From positions 1 through 18,182 of the forward strand of contig DAOOVO010000083.1 in the NCBI GenBank assembly GCA_035370245.1: a stretch of DNA of 18,182 bases, written 5' to 3'. Both the position numbers and the translations under genes were made by a program. This DNA is from Pseudobacteroides sp035370245. Its GTDB lineage: Bacteria > Bacillota > Clostridia > Acetivibrionales > DSM-2933. Positions 15,568 through 18,182 of the stretch are shown one piece after another. The notes beneath the pieces were generated by a model. That model saw nothing but the letters and a program-made list of their open reading frames with translations. It did not search any database and was not told the DNA's origin. Position 1 is the stretch's first letter; each line of letters opens with the position of its first letter.

Positions 15568-18126
15568 ATGGATTTAAAACAAATAAAAACATTGCTTGAA
15601 GACACGTTTAATAAGGAATTAAGTGAAGGCAAGAAACGCCACATCGTTTTTTGGTATGATGACGAAGAAGAATTTAAGGAAGATATAGACGCACTAGACA
15701 TTGAAAATGCAAAGATACTTAAATTAACTAAAAATGATTATTTTTTTGTAAAGTACCAGTTGGAAAAGGCAGACACTGAATCCAATTATCTTATTTATGT
15801 ACCTTTTGGAAAACCAAATCCAAGAGAGAATTACTTACTGGATATATTAAAATACAGTATGGAATTTTCTACTGACAAGGCTACTGTCATCATGAGGGAC
15901 TTAAATATTTCAGATGATAGTTTAAAAAGTACATTCAGAAAGTATATAAAATTCTTTAACAATAAGGACAGATGTAGAATTTTCAAAGGGTATGAAATAG
16001 AAAGATACACGGAAGAAATAGTAGATGTGGCTGTGCTATCGGCATTATGCAGACTGCCTTATCCGGATTTTGATGAAGTTTTAAGGGTACTTCTGATGGA
16101 AGAAAATTTGGAGAACAACAAGTACCTGGAGGCTGTCGAGAAGTTTGGAAGATTAGACGTACTGTGGAAACTTGCTGATAAATATTATGGGTATAGTGAT
16201 AAGGAGCCTACTCTTGAGAAACTGGCTATATTCATGCTGGTTACAAATGTAGCGTATTGCCTTAGCGGTGAATTACCTGATACATGGAGAAAATATGTTT
16301 CTTCAAGGAAGGCTGACTGTGTAGTATTCTTGAGCAACTTCATGAACCACTCCTTTTACTTTGCTGCTTATGACAGGTTGGCAAACAGCATGGAAGGGAA
16401 ACTAAAAGTGCAAGAATATATTAATAAATGGGAAATAGAGGACTACATCAACTGTGACACTTTCAAAGCCTTTGACGAAGCAATTATTAGGAAACTCACA
16501 GAACAACTTCTTTCTGATATCGGAGAGTTTGAAAGATATAAGGATATTATTCAAGCCAGGAGGACAAAGCACTGGTACAATTTGTTTAAATCAGAATATG
16601 AGTGTATCTACTGGGCTATAGAGTTATTTGACTGCTGGAAGGACGTTAGCCAGAATATACGACAGTATACCCCTTTGGAGTTTGCTAAAAGATATGCGGA
16701 GCAGTATTATGAACTGGATACTGCCTACAGAAAATTCTATACTTCTTTCGACAGACTGCAAAACAAGGAACTGCTGATGGAATTAAGGGATAAGGTTGAA
16801 AATACCTATGTTAACGGTTATCTCAATACACTCTCTATTAAGTGGTCCGATAGTTTGGAAACTTTAAATGGAAATTGGACAATTCCCGGTATGATTATGC
16901 AGAAGGACTTTTACAATACGTACATAAAACCATTTAAAAATCGTAGAGAAAGGGTATTTGTTATTATTTCAGATGCGCTTAGATATGATGTTGCCAGGGA
17001 GTTTTGTGATATGCTCAACAAAGAAAGGAAAGGGTCTACAGAGATTGTATATATGCAAGGCTGTATACCATCCAGCACCCGCCTTGGCATGGCATCCCTT
17101 TTACCCCATAAGGCTATTACATTAGATGGGGATTATAAGGCATATGTAGACGGCATATCTTCAGAGGGAACGGATAACAGGAATAGAATTCTAAATAATT
17201 ACAGTCAGGAATCAATAGCAGTACAGTTTATGGATGTTATTGATATGAAGCGGGATGATATGCGTAAAACTTTCGGCGGGAAAGAATTGATTTATATATA
17301 TCATAATACTATTGATGCAAGAGGGGACAATAGCAAAACCGAGAGAGAAGTTTTTGATGCTGTGGAAGAAGCATTTAAAGAATTAATGCTGTTAATAAAT
17401 AATCTTGTAAATAATGTTACAGCAACAAATATCATTATAACTGCCGACCACGGATTTATATATAAACGTGGAAACATTATTGAAAGCGAGAAAGTGGTAA
17501 AAGGTTCTATCGAAGATGCCTATGAAAACAGACGGTTTATATTGAGTACGAATACTTTAGAGTTGGATGGCACCTTAACCTTTGATATGGAGTATTTACT
17601 TGGACCTGGTACCAACCTTAAATATATTTCTCCAAGGGGAGTAAACAGGTTTAAGGTGCAGGGTACAGGAGCCAACTATGTACATGGTGGCACATCTTTG
17701 CAGGAGATTCTTATTCCTATTATTAAGTTTAAGAATGATAGGAGTAAGGATAGTAAAAATGAAGTGACAAAAGTAGATGTGAAACTTACAAGCATAACAA
17801 GAAAAATAACTAACACCATATCTTATCTGGAATTCTTCCAGACTGAGAAGATAGAGGATAAGCGTGTTCCATTGAGGCTTAAAGTATATTTTGTAGATGA
17901 AGATAATAATCGGATATCAAATGAGAATATAATTATTGCTGACAGCAAGTCGGAAACTTATGAGGACAGAAGTTTCAGGGAAAAGTTTGTATTGAAGAAC
18001 AGAAAATATGATAAAACGAAGAAATATTATCTTATTATGGAAGATGAAGAGGAAACAGTGGAAAGGATATATGATAAAATACCGTTTATTATTGATATAG
18101 CCATAAGTGATGATTTTGGGTTTTAA
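15568..18126 (+). CDS. pglZ: BREX-1 system phosphatase PglZ type A
   Basis: A full-length 852-residue PglZ, the alkaline-phosphatase-fold core protein of BREX phage defence. Metal-site landmarks are present: SDALRYDVAREF (468-479, Asp469), PSSTRLGMASLLP (501-513, likely nucleophile Thr504), IYHNTIDARGD (577-587, Asp583), TADHGF (625-630, Asp627/His628) and VHGG (705-708, His706). The N-terminal helical domain begins with a typical SEGKKRHIVFWYDDE. The end, ISDDFGF, is the usual PglZ-A terminus. GAGGAAAG at 15548-15555 lies 12 bases before the ATG, slightly long. The intact state of this gene beside a destroyed pglX is unusual; whether it is still expressed is unknown. Confidence 0.93.
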   Translation: MDLKQIKTLLEDTFNKELSEGKKRHIVFWYDDEEEFKEDIDALDIENAKILKLTKNDYFFVKYQLEKADTESNYLIYVPFGKPNPRENYLLDILKYSMEFSTDKATVIMRDLNISDDSLKSTFRKYIKFFNNKDRCRIFKGYEIERYTEEIVDVAVLSALCRLPYPDFDEVLRVLLMEENLENNKYLEAVEKFGRLDVLWKLADKYYGYSDKEPTLEKLAIFMLVTNVAYCLSGELPDTWRKYVSSRKADCVVFLSNFMNHSFYFAAYDRLANSMEGKLKVQEYINKWEIEDYINCDTFKAFDEAIIRKLTEQLLSDIGEFERYKDIIQARRTKHWYNLFKSEYECIYWAIELFDCWKDVSQNIRQYTPLEFAKRYAEQYYELDTAYRKFYTSFDRLQNKELLMELRDKVENTYVNGYLNTLSIKWSDSLETLNGNWTIPGMIMQKDFYNTYIKPFKNRRERVFVIISDALRYDVAREFCDMLNKERKGSTEIVYMQGCIPSSTRLGMASLLPHKAITLDGDYKAYVDGISSEGTDNRNRILNNYSQESIAVQFMDVIDMKRDDMRKTFGGKELIYIYHNTIDARGDNSKTEREVFDAVEEAFKELMLLINNLVNNVTATNIIITADHGFIYKRGNIIESEKVVKGSIEDAYENRRFILSTNTLELDGTLTFDMEYLLGPGTNLKYISPRGVNRFKVQGTGANYVHGGTSLQEILIPIIKFKNDRSKDSKNEVTKVDVKLTSITRKITNTISYLEFFQTEKIEDKRVPLRLKVYFVDEDNNRISNENIIIADSKSETYEDRSFREKFVLKNRKYDKTKKYYLIMEDEEETVERIYDKIPFIIDIAISDDFGF

Positions 18127-18149
18127 TAAATGGTTGAAAGGAGGCCAAT

Positions 18150-18182
18150 ATGAAGAAGTATATTAAGAGGTTATTGGGAATA
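18150..18182 (+). CDS. Start of an unidentified gene after pglZ (3' cut by window)
   Basis: A strong ribosome binding site, AAAGGAGG (18137-18144), is followed after 5 bases by ATG and 11 codons, MKKYIKRLLGI. Only 23 bases separate it from the pglZ stop, so it is probably in the same operon. In BREX-1 loci brxL usually comes here, but these few residues do not resemble a known BrxL start, so no identity is given. Confidence 0.6.
   Translation, partial: MKKYIKRLLGI

Noticed and set aside
1..18182. CRISPR array, tRNA, rRNA, insertion sequence or attachment site
   Set aside because: No regularly spaced repeats, cloverleaf-like sequences, transposase-like frames or integrase genes were found on either strand by eye.

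Overview
The window is AT-rich DNA from a low-GC Gram-positive bacterium, most likely a cellulolytic clostridium of the Acetivibrio (Hungateiclostridium/Clostridium thermocellum) type. The grounds are strong AGGAGG ribosome binding sites, a glycoside hydrolase very like C. thermocellum CelC, a lipoprotein with DxDGDG motifs, and A/T-biased codon use. The genus is an inference from remembered sequences; no search was run.

Left part (1-8305), mostly ordinary genes. A 5'-truncated oxalate/formate-type MFS transporter ends in a strong terminator. It is followed by a lipoprotein with its own terminator, then a divergent CelC-like GH5 glucanase on the minus strand. A glycosyltransferase 2 / DUF2304 pair overlaps by ATGA. 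A polytopic DUF6056-like membrane protein is broken by one extra G in a G5 run. A membrane-anchored protein of unknown function and a Gdx/SugE-type guanidinium exporter complete this part. The GT2, DUF2304 and DUF6056-like genes resemble a polyprenyl-phosphate-sugar glycan-decorating set.

Middle part (8316-12932), a graveyard of gene pieces. It holds a C_GCAxxG_C_C N-terminus fused in frame to an SGNH-hydrolase-like C-terminal piece, a frameshifted and truncated metallophosphoesterase, and an intact MazG-like pyrophosphohydrolase. It also holds a small secreted protein, an AAA15 ATPase that has lost its Walker A end, and a RloB N-terminus fused in frame to a frameshifted HNH nuclease C-terminus. 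A GNAT acetyltransferase, a 71-residue orphan and a 33-codon relic of a second MazG-like gene follow. The AAA15 and RloB genes look like the remains of a two-gene, PARIS-like defence module.

Right part (12944-18182), a damaged BREX type 1 locus. A PD-(D/E)xK-like nuclease/SF2 helicase runs at its 3' end, out of frame, into the C-terminal remnant of PglX, the BREX methyltransferase. A full-length pglZ follows, then the first 11 codons of another gene. No BrxA, BrxB, BrxC or catalytic PglX is visible upstream. The best explanation is a deletion that joined the helicase gene to the tail of pglX. Together with the chimeras further left, this is a defence island showing several mid-gene deletion joints. 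I found no insertion sequence, tRNA, rRNA or CRISPR array. No gene-free stretch exceeds 300 bases.
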